Positions 47,362 to 57,979 are shown, counted from the first letter of the stretch. The stretch: 64,000 nucleotides of DNA from an uncultured Bartonella sp. (GCF_945277285.1 NZ_CALYPR010000001.1:868001-932000); one strand, 5' to 3'. Notes: generated from the sequence alone by a model not told the origin. Numbers and translations: made by a program.

Positions 47362-48549
47362 TTAACGCAAATATGTTTGCGCTAACCTGACCCAATAACA
47401 ACCACCCAATGGGATCAACTTATCATTAAAATTATAATTCGGACTATGAAGAGATGCACTATCCCCATTGCCAATCAACAGATAAGCACCACGTTTTGCT
47501 TGCAGCATGAAAGCAAAGTCTTCACTGACAGAAGGTGGCGTCAATTGTGCGTCAACCTTCTCTTTCCCGAAAGTATCTCTAGCCACATCGACAGCAAAAT
47601 CGGTTTCTTCCTTATGGTTGAAAAGCATCGGATAAAGCCGATGATATTTCACTTCTGCCGTTGCCCCGAAACTTTCAGCTTGGGCTTTAACCAGTTTTTC
47701 TATGCGGCTTTGCAACAGATCCCGTACGCCAGCACTAAAACAGCGCACAGTAAGCTCCATCTCGGCTGTATCGGGTATAACATTGTTGGCAAAGCCGGCA
47801 TGAAAAGTGCCGACCGTGATAATTGCAGCTTCAAGCGGCGGAACATTACGTGAAACGATTGTTTGCAATGCTGTAACAATCGCTGCACCAGCAGCAATCG
47901 GATCAATTGTTTTTTGAGGAACGGCACCATGGCCGCCCTTGCCAATGACACGTATCGATACATTATCGCTGGCAGGCATAAATGGTCCGCTATTAACAGC
48001 AATTTCGCCGACAGGAATATCTGGCCAATTATGCATTGCATACACAGCATCGCAAGGAAACTTTTCAAACAAACCATCATCAATCATTGCTTGCGCACCG
48101 GCAAATCCTTCTTCAGCCGGCTGAAAAATAACGTTGACCGTGCCGTTGAAATTTCTAGTCTCTGCCAAATAACGCGCAGCCGTCAACAACATAGTTGTGT
48201 GTCCATCATGGCCACAAGCATGCATTTTTCCTTCATTTTTACTGGAATATTCGAGGTTCGTTTGTTCTTCGATAGGCAAAGCATCAAAATCAGCCCGCAA
48301 GCCGATAGAATTGTTGCCCTCACCAACTTTCAAACGACCAACAACGCCGGTTTTACCAACGCCGGTTGTGACTTCATAGCCCCATTTTTTCAACAATGTC
48401 GCAACAATATCAGCCGTTCTGTGTTCTTCATAAGCAAGTTCAGGGTGAGAATGGAGATCGTGTCGCAAAGCCACCATTTCGGGTAAATATCTGGAAATTG
48501 CACCGAGAACCTTTTCGTTTCCTGAAGAAACTTTTTCACTCTTCATCAC
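47362..48549 (-). CDS. M20 amidohydrolase, copy 3 (M20b, paralogue of copy 4)
   Basis: 395 residues. Motifs MHACGHDGHTT, FQPAEEG, AMHNWP and LHSPNYNF. Shares long identical stretches with copy 4 (ARYLAE, IGKGGHGAVP, FEKFPCDAV), clearly closer than to copies 1 or 2, as expected for a tandem-duplication pair. Separated by only 17 bases from the MFS symporter gene upstream, so the two are cotranscribed. Cytoplasmic; likely acts on what the symporter imports. Confidence 0.92.
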   Translation of the reverse strand: MMKSEKVSSGNEKVLGAISRYLPEMVALRHDLHSHPELAYEEHRTADIVATLLKKWGYEVTTGVGKTGVVGRLKVGEGNNSIGLRADFDALPIEEQTNLEYSSKNEGKMHACGHDGHTTMLLTAARYLAETRNFNGTVNVIFQPAEEGFAGAQAMIDDGLFEKFPCDAVYAMHNWPDIPVGEIAVNSGPFMPASDNVSIRVIGKGGHGAVPQKTIDPIAAGAAIVTALQTIVSRNVPPLEAAIITVGTFHAGFANNVIPDTAEMELTVRCFSAGVRDLLQSRIEKLVKAQAESFGATAEVKYHRLYPMLFNHKEETDFAVDVARDTFGKEKVDAQLTPPSVSEDFAFMLQAKRGAYLLIGNGDSASLHSPNYNFNDKLIPLGGCYWVRLAQTYLR

Positions 48550-48566
48550 ACGCCTCCTAAACGCAA

Positions 48567-49874
48567 TCAGATATTATAACGCTTCTCGTCAAAGAGTGCC
48601 AACGCAATTGCTCCGATTACCAACGAGGTTCCAAGATACCAGAATGGTGCCATATTATTACTGTTTGAATATTTCAGCAAAACAGTGACAATCATTTGTG
48701 CAGTGCCGCCAAAAATTGAAACAGAAAAAGCATAGATAACTGCAGTTGCTGTCGCACGAATTTTTTGCTCGAAAGCTTCCATAATCATCAAGACAGCAAA
48801 TGTCAGGATGAGTCCGAGACATCCCACAGCTATTGTATGGAAAACAAGGAAGATTCCCAGATGTGACACAAAGCGGAAAGCAAAATAGGAAGCTATAAAT
48901 GCGACAGCGAGAATGATAATTCCGCCTATTTTACGTTGCTCCAGTTTGTCACACAAAAAGCCGGAAGCAAAGGTGGTTATGAGCATAATGATGCTCGCAT
49001 AACTGGATATCAAAAATGCAGCAGAGCTATTAATATTGGTGACTGTTTTCAAATAATTCGGCATATAGAAGACCAGAACATACATCAGAGCAGTCACAGG
49101 AAGAATAAAGAGAATTCCCAGAATCGTCTGTTTTGCATGACGGGTTATGAGCTCTTTGAAAGGATGATTGGTATGTCTTTCAACAGCCGGAGTCTCGAAT
49201 GTTTCACTGATATGGGCACGAATATAAAGACCAACCGGTATGATGATGAGAGCGAAGATAAATGGAACGCGCCAGCCCCAGGAATGCATTTGTTCAGTCG
49301 AAAGAAAGCCCATTAAAACTGCCGCGAAAAGCGAACCGGTCAATGAGCTCAAACCTTGACCAAAAAACTGCCAACTGACAAAAAATCCGCGTTGATTGCG
49401 ATCTGCTGATTCCATCAATAAAGTCGTGGCAGCGCCAATCTCGCCACCAGCAGAAAAACCTTGCAATAAACGACCAACAACAATGAGAACAGGTGCAGCT
49501 ACACCGATTGATGTATAAGGTGGTGCAAATCCGATGATAGCACTGCCACACGCCATAAGAACAATCGTTAGCAACATGGCTGCTTTACGTCCGTGCCGGT
49601 CGGCATATGACCCGATAACAATTGAACCGAGTGGACGCATAATGAAACCGACACCGAAGACTGAAACGGAAATCAATAATGAAATAAGGGGGTCGCCAGA
49701 GTTGAAAAAGACATTGCCGATAATGGCAGCAAAAAAGCTATAAACAGTGAAATCGAAAATTTCGAGAAAATTGCCTATCCCCGCTGCAACGATCAGTTTT
49801 GTTTTGTTGCCAACTGGTTTCAGGGAAATATCATCCCTGTCATTGTCCGGCGTATCTACTAACCCAGCCATCAC
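48567..49874 (-). CDS. MHS-type MFS symporter, copy A
   Basis: 435 residues, 12 membrane helices. Metabolite:H+ symporter (ProP/citrate-like) features: GNFLEIFDFTVYSFFAAIIG in helix 1, the loop GSYADRHGRKAAM, LLQGFSAGGEIGAATTLLMES and WGWRVPFIFALIIIPVGLYIR. Such carriers import carboxylates, betaines or amino-acid-like compounds. Starts 168 bases from the decayed dapE fragment, the same layout as copy B with intact dapE. First gene of the MFS-M20b-M20a transcript. Confidence 0.93.
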   Translation of the reverse strand: MMAGLVDTPDNDRDDISLKPVGNKTKLIVAAGIGNFLEIFDFTVYSFFAAIIGNVFFNSGDPLISLLISVSVFGVGFIMRPLGSIVIGSYADRHGRKAAMLLTIVLMACGSAIIGFAPPYTSIGVAAPVLIVVGRLLQGFSAGGEIGAATTLLMESADRNQRGFFVSWQFFGQGLSSLTGSLFAAVLMGFLSTEQMHSWGWRVPFIFALIIIPVGLYIRAHISETFETPAVERHTNHPFKELITRHAKQTILGILFILPVTALMYVLVFYMPNYLKTVTNINSSAAFLISSYASIIMLITTFASGFLCDKLEQRKIGGIIILAVAFIASYFAFRFVSHLGIFLVFHTIAVGCLGLILTFAVLMIMEAFEQKIRATATAVIYAFSVSIFGGTAQMIVTVLLKYSNSNNMAPFWYLGTSLVIGAIALALFDEKRYNI

Positions 49875-50041
49875 TTTTGTCCCTTGATAATTGCCCCTGA
49901 TTAATTTTATTCTCCGCCCGAAATCTTCGCCCCGTTACTTCTTTAGCAGTCTAATAATAATATTAACAATATTTTTTCTAACTTCTTATCATATCGGTGA
50001 ATAACTAACCCCCATAAGGTTGAAAACTAAAAATAACAACA

Positions 50042-50248
50042 ATGCTGTCCCTGAAAGGACTTGCATCTCTGATGCTACCGTTTATTAGATGCTCACCACT
50101 GACAGGGTAAGAAACCGCGCGTTTGAAGGACAGTTGACACGTGGTTTAAAGAGGTGGTTTTTCTCTAGAACGACCCGTTTTAAGGATAAGAACACTTCTG
50201 ATGTAAAAATTAGCGAACGTGCCAAAAATTTGGGCTTACCGGTTAAAA
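50042..50248 (+). pseudogene. truncated dapE 5' fragment (duplication scar)
   Basis: Hand alignment to the intact dapE at 53386 matches from the start codon (ATGCTGTC at both) through AGATG, GACAG, AACACT-CTGATGT and AAAAAT...GGCTT. Residues KDKNTSDVK correspond to KDQNTPDVE of the real enzyme. A TAA occurs near codon 23, and the similarity stops abruptly at about 50248, where sequence similar to M20a begins. It is a dead leftover of a tandem duplication, placed relative to MFS copy A just as dapE is to copy B. Confidence 0.82.
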
Positions 50249-50629
50249 ACCGTGAAAATCTTTGTTTTCGACAAAATAGCGTACAACTGCCCACAAAATT
50301 GTGGTTCCCTTGTTAGGGTCTGAGACGTGAATAATACCTTTATTTTTTGCTGCAATAAGCGAGATTGGTTTCTACAAAAATCGTCAAAGCATCCATATCG
50401 GCAAGAAAACCAGCCGTTTTTTGCTATTTTCAGCCTTTGAAAGTCCTCACAATACCGGTTTTTCCATTAATGCTGGCGACCTCAAAACCCTCTTGTTTAA
50501 AGTTTAGTAATTTACTTTGTCGCCGGTATGATGTTCATTATAGCCAAGTTCGGAATCCTGATAGATTAGAGGGCGCAATTTTACCATTTCGTTGATTGTC
50601 TTGTTAATACGCTCTCAAATATGGCTCAT
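50249..50629 (-). pseudogene. truncated M20a N-terminal fragment (duplication scar)
   Basis: On the minus strand it matches the first third of M20 copy 2 (46916-47292): ATGAGCCATATT against ATGAACCATATT, then AACAAGACAATCAACGAAATGGT and the TATAATGAACATCAT region. Codon 5 is TGA where copy 2 has CGC. Several small gaps are present. Similarity ends at 50249 against the dapE fragment. It lies directly downstream of M20 copy 4, the position that copy 2 has after copy 3. Confidence 0.82.
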
Positions 50630-50691
50630 CACATCGTTTTTCTAATCTTTTCGGCTAAACATCTCTTTGTCGAATAACCGTTCACGCCTTT

Positions 50692-51876
50692 TTAGCGTAA
50701 AAATTCTTGCGCCAGTAATACGAGGTAGCTTGCACCAAGCGGTATTAATTCGTCATTAAAATTGTAATAGGGGCTATGCAGTGGCGCACTATCACCATTG
50801 CCGATCAAGAGATAGGAACCGGGCCGCTCTTCCAGCATAAAAGCGAAATCTTCACTACCCGATGGACAGGGAATATTGGCGTCTACATTATCTTTTCCGA
50901 AAGCTTGAACCGCAACCTCAACTGCAAAAGCCGTTTCTTTTTCGTGATTATTGAGAACCGGATATTGTCTCTGGTAATCGACAACAGCGGTGGCACCAAA
51001 ACTTTCCGCTTGCAACTTAACCAGTTTTTCAATGCGGTTCTGCAATAGATCACGTATTTGCGGATTAAAACAGCGCACCGTCAACAGCATTTCGGCGCTA
51101 TCGCTAATAACATTGGAGGCAGAACCGGCATGAAAACTGCCGACCGTCACAACCGCCGTTTCAAGCGGTGGCACATTGCGCGAAATAATGGTTTGCAAAC
51201 CAGAAATAATTTGTGCACCTGTTGTTATTGGATCGACTGTCTTGTCGGGAACTGCACCATGACCACCTTTGCCGATTATCTGTATTTTTACCGTGTCAGA
51301 TGATGGCATAAAAGCACCATGATTAACGGCTATTTTTCCAACCGGTGCTTCTGGCCAATTGTGCATGGCAAAAACTGCATCACATGGAAATTTTTCGAAT
51401 AGTCCATCGTCAATCATCGCTTTTGCACCGGCAAAACCTTCTTCTGCCGGCTGGAAAATAAAATTGATCGTGCCATTGAAGTTTTTGTTTTCGGCAAGAT
51501 AGCGGGCGGCTGTCAACGCCATGGTTGTATGCCCGTCATGTCCGCAGCCGTGCATTTTGCCTTCATTTTTGCTGGAATAGTCGAGATTGGTTTTTTCATA
51601 GATGGGAAGCGCATCAAAATCAGCCCGAAGACCGATCGATTTTTTTCCCTCACCACATTTTAAACAGCCGACAACACCTGTTTTACCAATATTGGTTGTA
51701 ACTTCAAACCCCCATTTTTTCAGAAGATCGGCAATGAGCTTGGCGGTTCTATGTTCGCTATAGGCAAGTTCCGGATGGGCATGGAGATCATGGCGTATTT
51801 CTACCATTTCAGGCACATATTCTGAAATGGACTGAAGAACGTCTGCTACAGCTTTTGAATAATTCTTGTTATTCAT
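50692..51876 (-). CDS. M20 amidohydrolase, copy 4 (M20b paralogue)
   Basis: 394 residues from ATG 51876, with GAGGAAAAC upstream. Motifs MHGCGHDGHTT, FQPAEEG, AMHNWP and LHSPYYNF. Nearly the same in plan as copy 3, by eye about two thirds identical. It begins 19 bases after the stop of MFS copy B. Differences cluster in the dimerisation domain and in the loop EKTNLDYSS/EQTNLEYSS, which could alter acyl preference. Confidence 0.92.
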   Translation of the reverse strand: MNNKNYSKAVADVLQSISEYVPEMVEIRHDLHAHPELAYSEHRTAKLIADLLKKWGFEVTTNIGKTGVVGCLKCGEGKKSIGLRADFDALPIYEKTNLDYSSKNEGKMHGCGHDGHTTMALTAARYLAENKNFNGTINFIFQPAEEGFAGAKAMIDDGLFEKFPCDAVFAMHNWPEAPVGKIAVNHGAFMPSSDTVKIQIIGKGGHGAVPDKTVDPITTGAQIISGLQTIISRNVPPLETAVVTVGSFHAGSASNVISDSAEMLLTVRCFNPQIRDLLQNRIEKLVKLQAESFGATAVVDYQRQYPVLNNHEKETAFAVEVAVQAFGKDNVDANIPCPSGSEDFAFMLEERPGSYLLIGNGDSAPLHSPYYNFNDELIPLGASYLVLLAQEFLR

Positions 51877-51895
51877 TAGTTTTCCTCGATTTTTT

Positions 51896-53200
51896 CTAAT
51901 CTGAATAACGCTTTTCATTAAAAAGCATCAGTGCAATAGCACCGACGACCAATGAAAGAGAAAGATACCAGAATGGCGACATGATGTTGCGACCACTGGC
52001 TTTTAATAAATAGGTCACCACTGGCTGTGCAGTTCCTCCAAAAATCGAAACTCCGAAAGCATAGATGACAGCAACAGCCGTGGCGCGAATATTTTTTTCA
52101 AACGCCTCTATAATGATAAGTGTGATAAAAGTCATCGTCAGTCCCAAACATCCGACTGCAACTGTGTGGAACGAGATAAACACAGCAAAGGTGTGAACAA
52201 ATGCATATTCAAAAAATGTAGCCACAAAAGCGATCGCAAGAATTACGATAGCCATTTTCTTGCGAAGTTCCAGCCTGTCACACAAAAAGCCTGAGATGAA
52301 AGTAAAAATAATAACAATGACGCTAGCATAACTCGAAATCAGAAAAGTTGTCGAATTTTCGATTTCGGTTACCGTCATCAGATAATTCGGCATAAAGAAA
52401 ACCAGTGTATACATCATAACTGTCGATGGAAAAATGAACAGTATAGCGAGCAATGCCTGCCTTAAATGTTTTGTTACCAGAATTTTAAACGGATGCCCGT
52501 TACCATGTTCTATCAATGATGGGTCGTAAGTGTCTCTGATATGAGAGCGTATATAAAGCCCCACGGGGATGATGGCGAGTGCAAGCCAGAAAGGTACGCG
52601 CCAACCCCAACTTTCCAATGCTTCGGGCGATAGATAACTCATTAGGAACGCCGCCAGAAGCGAACCGCTCAGCGTACTGAGCCCTTGGCCAAAAAACTGC
52701 CAGCTAACGAAAAACCCACGTTGATGGCGTTTTGCCGATTCCATAAGAAGCGTTGTCGATGCACCCACCTCGCCTCCCGCTGAAAAGCCTTGCAATAAAC
52801 GTCCAAACACGATGAGCAATGGAGCCGCAATACCGATTGCGCTGAAGGGTGGTGCAAAACCAATGACGGCACTTCCCAACGCCATAATGATAATTGTTAC
52901 CAGCATAGCTGTTTTGCGCCCATGACGGTCGGCGAACGAGCCGATAACAATAGAACCAACGGGGCGCATAACAAACCCCACACCAAAAACAGAAACCGAT
53001 ATCAATAAAGATGTCAGTGGATCATCCGAATTGAAAAATACACGCCCTATAACTCCGGAAAAAAAGCTGTAAACGATAAAATCGAATATTTCGAGAAAAT
53101 TGCCAACGCTGGCAGCAATAATAAGTTTTGTTTTGCTTTTGTTGACACCATCTAAGGGGATAATATCAGCGACATTTGTTAGCTCGGCCTGTTTTGTCAT
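51896..53200 (-). CDS. MHS-type MFS symporter, copy B
   Basis: 434 residues, 12 helices. Paralogue of copy A: GNFLEIFDFIVYSFFSGVIG, GSFADRHGRKTAM, LLQGFSAGGEVGASTTLLMES and WGWRVPFWLALAIIPVGLYIRSH. Divergent from dapE across 186 bases. Proton-coupled uptake of an organic acid or acylated amino acid is inferred from the family and the coupled M20 gene. Confidence 0.93.
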   Translation of the reverse strand: MTKQAELTNVADIIPLDGVNKSKTKLIIAASVGNFLEIFDFIVYSFFSGVIGRVFFNSDDPLTSLLISVSVFGVGFVMRPVGSIVIGSFADRHGRKTAMLVTIIIMALGSAVIGFAPPFSAIGIAAPLLIVFGRLLQGFSAGGEVGASTTLLMESAKRHQRGFFVSWQFFGQGLSTLSGSLLAAFLMSYLSPEALESWGWRVPFWLALAIIPVGLYIRSHIRDTYDPSLIEHGNGHPFKILVTKHLRQALLAILFIFPSTVMMYTLVFFMPNYLMTVTEIENSTTFLISSYASVIVIIFTFISGFLCDRLELRKKMAIVILAIAFVATFFEYAFVHTFAVFISFHTVAVGCLGLTMTFITLIIIEAFEKNIRATAVAVIYAFGVSIFGGTAQPVVTYLLKASGRNIMSPFWYLSLSLVVGAIALMLFNEKRYSD

Positions 53201-53385
53201 ATTTTAAAGCTCCCGTCTATTTTAACAGGTAATGCACAACATCCGTGAAGATATCGACCGGACCTTCTGACATTTGTTGCATTCTAATCAGCTTGGCTAA
53301 ATCAGGCACACAGGCTTTTTTCTTTTAATTTTATGAAGAATAGATAATATTTGCAAAAAAATGCAAAGTTGAAGGAATAATAACT

Positions 53386-54561
53386 ATGCTGTCACTTAAA
53401 GACCCTGTGGCTCTCGCCCAATCGCTTATCAGATGTGCATCGGTGACACCCGAAGAAAACGGGGTTTTGAAGACAGTCGAAACATGGCTTAAAAAGTTGG
53501 GCTTTTCTGTAGAGCGCCCCGTCTTCAAAGATCAGAACACTCCTGATGTCGAAAATCTTTATGCTAAAATTGGCGAGAGTGGCAAAAATCTGGCTTTTGC
53601 AGGCCATACCGATGTTGTGCCAGCCGGCGATATCAGCGCATGGTCTCACCCGCCTTTTTCGGGCGAGATTGAAGAGGGCAAGCTTTATGGGCGCGGTGCT
53701 GTCGATATGAAAGGTGGTGTGGCTGCATTTATTGCAGCACTCGCACGCTACCTCGAAAAACAACCGTTAAAAGGTTGCATCAGTCTGATCATCACCAATG
53801 ACGAAGAAGGCCCGGGAATTAATGGAACCATCAAACTTCTCGAATGGGCAAAAAGAAAAGGCGAAAAATGGCATGCAGCCATTGTCGGTGAACCGACAAA
53901 TCCCGACCATTTAGGCGATATGATCAAAATTGGCCGGCGTGGTTCACTTTCCGGTATCATCACAGTAAGCGGCCGTCAGGGGCATGTTGCCTATCCGGAA
54001 CGCGCCGCCAACCCGCTTGATCTTGTTGTGAAACTATGTGAAGCACTAAAAAATCCTGTGCTCGATAGCGGAAGCGAAAATTTTGAGCCGAGCAATCTTG
54101 AAATCACTTCCATCGATACCGGTAACCTTGCCACCAATGTTATTCCGCAGCAAAGTATCATCCGTTTCAATATCCGCTATAACGATCATTGGACCGCCGA
54201 TACATTGAAGCATGAAATCGAGCGCCGTTTGAAGATGGTAAAACTTACAAAAACCGGCGTTTTTGTTCCAACATTCAATATTGATTGGGTGGTAAGTCCG
54301 GGAGGTGTATTCCTGACAAAAAATGATGCGCTTATCGGGCATTTAAGTGACGCAATCAAGGCTATTACCGGACGCATTCCGCAATTGTCGACCTCGGGGG
54401 GCACATCGGATGCCCGCTTTATCAAGGATTATTGTCCGGTAGTGGAATTCGGCCTTGTCGGAAAAACCATGCACATGGTCGATGAATGTGTGGCAACTGA
54501 TGATCTTGAACAGCTTACGAAAATTTATGAAAAATTCCTTGAGACCTTCTTTGCGGTCTGA
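53386..54561 (+). CDS. dapE: succinyl-diaminopimelate desuccinylase
   Basis: 391 residues. M20A enzyme with zinc motifs [26 protein letters not shown] and the closing [12 protein letters not shown]. Removes succinate from N-succinyl-LL-DAP in the lysine/meso-DAP pathway that feeds peptidoglycan. Intact, with AAGGAATAATAACT before the ATG. Its 5' end was copied in the tandem duplication to the left. dapD, the preceding step, lies at 59956, not adjacent as in many Rhizobiales. Confidence 0.96.
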   Translation: MLSLKDPVALAQSLIRCASVTPEENGVLKTVETWLKKLGFSVERPVFKDQNTPDVENLYAKIGESGKNLAFAGHTDVVPAGDISAWSHPPFSGEIEEGKLYGRGAVDMKGGVAAFIAALARYLEKQPLKGCISLIITNDEEGPGINGTIKLLEWAKRKGEKWHAAIVGEPTNPDHLGDMIKIGRRGSLSGIITVSGRQGHVAYPERAANPLDLVVKLCEALKNPVLDSGSENFEPSNLEITSIDTGNLATNVIPQQSIIRFNIRYNDHWTADTLKHEIERRLKMVKLTKTGVFVPTFNIDWVVSPGGVFLTKNDALIGHLSDAIKAITGRIPQLSTSGGTSDARFIKDYCPVVEFGLVGKTMHMVDECVATDDLEQLTKIYEKFLETFFAV

Positions 54562-54600
54562 ACGATAGCGCCTATTGTAGTCAAACCTCTTTGGATACCG

Positions 54601-54637
54601 TTATTCAAGATAAAAAGACCGTTTTTATCTTGAATAA
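54601..54637 (+). terminator. terminator between dapE and dnaJ
   Basis: Perfect 16 bp inverted repeat (TTATTCAAGATAAAAA and complement) with a five-base loop, between convergent genes. AT-rich, but long, with T-runs on both strands, so it can serve both directions. Confidence 0.75.
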
Positions 54638-54689
54638 ACATGGCCAACGGTGTTGGTGTTATTGTTCCCTTTTATAGACCGGCCGGGTG

Positions 54690-55850
54690 CTAACTATTGG
54701 CTGAATTATTGTTGTTTCCGAGGCCTTCAAAAAACTCTTTCATACGGGCAAAGAAGCCATGTGACTGTGGCGAATTTTCATCAACCGAAAGCTTTTCAAA
54801 CTCTTCAAGAAGTTCACGCTGTCTTTTACTTAATTTCTGCGGCGTTTCGATGGCAATCTGAATATAAAGATCACCCGTCGCTTGTTGGCGCAAAACCGGC
54901 ATACCTTTGCCCTTCAAGCGGAATTGGCGGCCATTCTGTGTTCCTTCAGGGACTTTAACACGGGTTTTCATCCCATCAAGTGTCGAGACTTCAAACTCGC
55001 CACCAAGAGCAGCCGTGGTCATGGAAATTGGCACGCGACAATAGAGATCGGCACCATCACGCTGAAAAAATTCATGCGGTTTGATTGAAAGAAAAATATA
55101 AAGATCACCGGCAGGTCCACCACGGCTGCCGGCATCACCTTCGCCAGCCAGACGGATGCGTGTACCATCTTCAATTCCTGCCGGAATATTCACAGTTAAA
55201 GTGCGCTCTTCTTCAATGCGCCCCTGTCCATGACATTTCGGACAAGGATCCTTAATAGTCTCGCCACGCCCCTGACACGTCGGGCAGGTTCGCTCGATCG
55301 AGAAAAAACCTTGCGAGTTACGGACGCGTCCGCTTCCTCCACAAGTCGGACATGGCTGTGGTTTTGAACCTTCCTTTGCTCCCGATCCCGAACAAAGATC
55401 ACAAGTAATAGACCCCGGTACTCTGATTTGTGCGGTCTTGCCATGATAGGCTTCTTCCAGAGTAACTTCCATATTATAGCTTAGATCAGCACCACGCTCG
55501 CGCCCGTCGGCACGCTTGCGCCGCGCTCCGCCCATCATCTCGCCAAAAAAATCTTCAAAAATATCCGAAAAACCACCGGCCGCAAACCCGCCACGACCAA
55601 ACGGACCAGCGCCACCGCCGGCACCATTTTCAAATGCAGCATGACCAAAACGATCATAAGCCGCGCGCTTTTGCGGGTCTTTTAAAACCTCGTAAGCTTC
55701 GCCAATTTCTTTAAATTTCTGTTCTGCCTGCTTGTCGCCGGGGTTCCTATCGGGGTGATAACGCATAGCAAGTTTACGAAAAGCAGATTTGAGCGTTTTA
55801 TCATCGCATTCTCGTGAAACACCCAATGTTTCATAATAGTCAATTTTCAT
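54690..55850 (-). CDS. dnaJ: chaperone DnaJ
   Basis: 386 residues. J domain with HPD ([10 protein letters not shown]), G/F-rich linker ([16 protein letters not shown]), four zinc-finger repeats ([32 protein letters not shown]) and the C-terminal substrate domain. Cochaperone of DnaK. Separated from dnaK by about 200 bases that include a hairpin, so it is probably read through partly from dnaK or has its own promoter. Confidence 0.98.
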   Translation of the reverse strand: MKIDYYETLGVSRECDDKTLKSAFRKLAMRYHPDRNPGDKQAEQKFKEIGEAYEVLKDPQKRAAYDRFGHAAFENGAGGGAGPFGRGGFAAGGFSDIFEDFFGEMMGGARRKRADGRERGADLSYNMEVTLEEAYHGKTAQIRVPGSITCDLCSGSGAKEGSKPQPCPTCGGSGRVRNSQGFFSIERTCPTCQGRGETIKDPCPKCHGQGRIEEERTLTVNIPAGIEDGTRIRLAGEGDAGSRGGPAGDLYIFLSIKPHEFFQRDGADLYCRVPISMTTAALGGEFEVSTLDGMKTRVKVPEGTQNGRQFRLKGKGMPVLRQQATGDLYIQIAIETPQKLSKRQRELLEEFEKLSVDENSPQSHGFFARMKEFFEGLGNNNNSANS

Positions 55851-55997
55851 CTCGTATTCCTGCCGTTCTTCTGCCGTTCACTGATTAAGACGATATTTGC
55901 CGTAATTGCTCATCGTTCTACCGTTGTCGTCTGCATGTTAAGACATTTGCCTTTGCAAATTTTGCTGTGACCCTATGGGACACGGACACCTTAAAGC

Positions 55998-56033
55998 AAA
56001 GCCCGCCCTTTTGATAAAAGGCCGGGCTTTTTT
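55998..56033 (-). terminator. hairpin between dnaK and dnaJ
   Basis: AAAGCCCG-CCTTTT / AAAAGG-CGGGCTTT stem with one mismatch and A/T runs on both sides, 25 bases after the dnaK stop. Likely attenuates transcription into dnaJ. Confidence 0.75.
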
Positions 56034-56056
56034 AAATCACAAAAACATAAGAGCAA

Positions 56057-57979
56057 TTATTTCTTGTTGTTCTTGTTGTTCTCGTCGACTTCTTCAAAAT
56101 CGGCGTCGACAACATCATCGTCCTTATGCTCTTCCTTCTCTGCATCATGAGCAGCATCCGCTTCAGCCTGAGCTTTGGAAGCAGCATACATAGCTTCACC
56201 AAGTTTCATGCTGACTTCAGACAATTTCTTGGTTTTTTCAGGCAGGCTATCGACATCATCAGATTCGATTGCTTTCTTGACATCTTCCATAGCAGCTTCA
56301 ATTGCCGACTTGTCTTCAGCCGAGACCTTGTCGCCATAATCGGCGAGCGATTTCTCCGTTGTGTGGACAAGGGCTTCTGCCTGATTCTTGGCTTCGACGC
56401 CTTCACGACGCTTCTTGTCATCGGCAGCGTGAGCTTCAGCATCCTTCACCATTTTTTCAATATCGGCATCACTCAAGCCGCCAGAAGCCTGAATGCGTAT
56501 TTGATGTTCCTTACCAGTGCCTTTATCTTTTGCCGAAACACTGACAATACCATTAGCGTCAATGTCGAACGTAACTTCAATCTGCGGGACACCACGTGGT
56601 GCAGGCGGAATGCCAACCAGATCGAACTGGGCAAGCAGTTTGTTGTCTGCTGCCATTTCACGTTCACCCTGGAAAACACGAATAGTCACAGCATTCTGGT
56701 TGTCTTCAGCAGTCGAGAAGGTTTGTGACTTCTTGGTCGGAATTGTTGTGTTGCGTTCAATCAAACGGGTAAAGACGCCGCCCAATGTTTCAATGCCCAA
56801 TGAAAGCGGTGTAACATCCAGCAACAGAACATCCTTAACATCTCCTTGCAAGACGCCACCTTGAATTGCTGCACCCATTGCAACGACTTCATCCGGGTTA
56901 ACACCTTTATGCGGTTCCTTACCGAAGAAGGTTTTTACAATTTCCTGAATCTTCGGCATACGGGTCATACCACCAACAAGCACAACCTCGTCAATCTCGC
57001 CAGCACTCAAGCCTGCATCTTTTAATGCGGCCTTGCACGGGTTGACTGTGCGCTCTACCAGATCTTCAACCAAAGACTCGAATTTTGCGCGGGTCAATTT
57101 CATGGTCAAGTGTTTCGGACCTGACTGATCTGCGGTAATAAATGGCAGGTTGATTTCTGTCTGTTGTGACGATGAAAGCTCGATTTTAGCTTTTTCAGAA
57201 GCTTCTTTCAAACGCTGCAAAGCAAGCTTGTCGTTTTTCAGATCAATGCCGTTTTCTTTCTTGAATTCATCAGCCAGATAAGTGACCAGACGCATATCGA
57301 AATCTTCGCCACCAAGGAATGTATCACCATTGGTCGATTTGACTTCGAAAACACCATCGCCAATTTCAAGAACTGAAATATCGAATGTACCACCGCCCAA
57401 GTCATAAACAGCAATGGTTTTACCATCTTTCTTGTCAAGACCATAAGCCAACGCAGCCGCTGTCGGCTCGTTAATAATACGTAGAACATCCAGCCCAGCA
57501 ATTTTACCGGCATCCTTTGTGGCCTGACGTTGCGCATCATTGAAGTAGGCAGGAACTGTAATAACAGCCTGTTCAACCTTTTCGCCCAAATAGGCTTCCG
57601 CAGTTTCCTTCATTTTCTGCAATATCATTGCAGAAACCTGAGACGGCGAATATTTTTTACCTTCTACTTCAACCCAGGCATCGCCATTTTCGCCTTTAAC
57701 AATTTTATAGGGGACAAGCTCTTTGTCCTTGGTTACCATCGGATCATCAAAACGACGGCCGATCAAACGTTTAACCGCAAAGATTGTGCCTTCGGGATTT
57801 GTTACAGCCTGACGCTTGGCCGGCTGGCCAACAAGACGCTCACCACCCTCTGTGAAAGCTACAATTGAAGGCGTTGTACGTGCACCTTCCGAATTTTCTA
57901 TTACTTTTGCGTTTTTGCCGTCCATGACCGCAACGCAAGAGTTTGTTGTACCTAAGTCTATACCGATTACTTTTGCCAT
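56057..57979 (-). CDS. dnaK: chaperone DnaK (Hsp70)
   Basis: 640 residues. [21 protein letters not shown] start, phosphate loops [10 protein letters not shown] and [14 protein letters not shown], the linker [19 protein letters not shown] and a C-terminal lid with acidic tail ([12 protein letters not shown]). ATP-driven Hsp70 that works with DnaJ and GrpE. A heat-shock-type promoter lies about 130 bases upstream. Confidence 0.99.
   Translation of the reverse strand: MAKVIGIDLGTTNSCVAVMDGKNAKVIENSEGARTTPSIVAFTEGGERLVGQPAKRQAVTNPEGTIFAVKRLIGRRFDDPMVTKDKELVPYKIVKGENGDAWVEVEGKKYSPSQVSAMILQKMKETAEAYLGEKVEQAVITVPAYFNDAQRQATKDAGKIAGLDVLRIINEPTAAALAYGLDKKDGKTIAVYDLGGGTFDISVLEIGDGVFEVKSTNGDTFLGGEDFDMRLVTYLADEFKKENGIDLKNDKLALQRLKEASEKAKIELSSSQQTEINLPFITADQSGPKHLTMKLTRAKFESLVEDLVERTVNPCKAALKDAGLSAGEIDEVVLVGGMTRMPKIQEIVKTFFGKEPHKGVNPDEVVAMGAAIQGGVLQGDVKDVLLLDVTPLSLGIETLGGVFTRLIERNTTIPTKKSQTFSTAEDNQNAVTIRVFQGEREMAADNKLLAQFDLVGIPPAPRGVPQIEVTFDIDANGIVSVSAKDKGTGKEHQIRIQASGGLSDADIEKMVKDAEAHAADDKKRREGVEAKNQAEALVHTTEKSLADYGDKVSAEDKSAIEAAMEDVKKAIESDDVDSLPEKTKKLSEVSMKLGEAMYAASKAQAEADAAHDAEKEEHKDDDVVDADFEEVDENNKNNKK

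Noticed and set aside
47863..48486. 207-residue plus-strand frame opposite M20 copy 3
   Set aside because: Shadow of the M20 coding sequence; similar shadow frames appear opposite the other M20 copies for the same reason.
44628..54561. Possibility that all five M20 genes are dapE duplicates
   Set aside because: Motifs separate them: four have the M20D GCGHDGHTT / HNWP pattern, dapE has GHTDVVP / MHMVDE. Only the 50042-50248 fragment derives from dapE.
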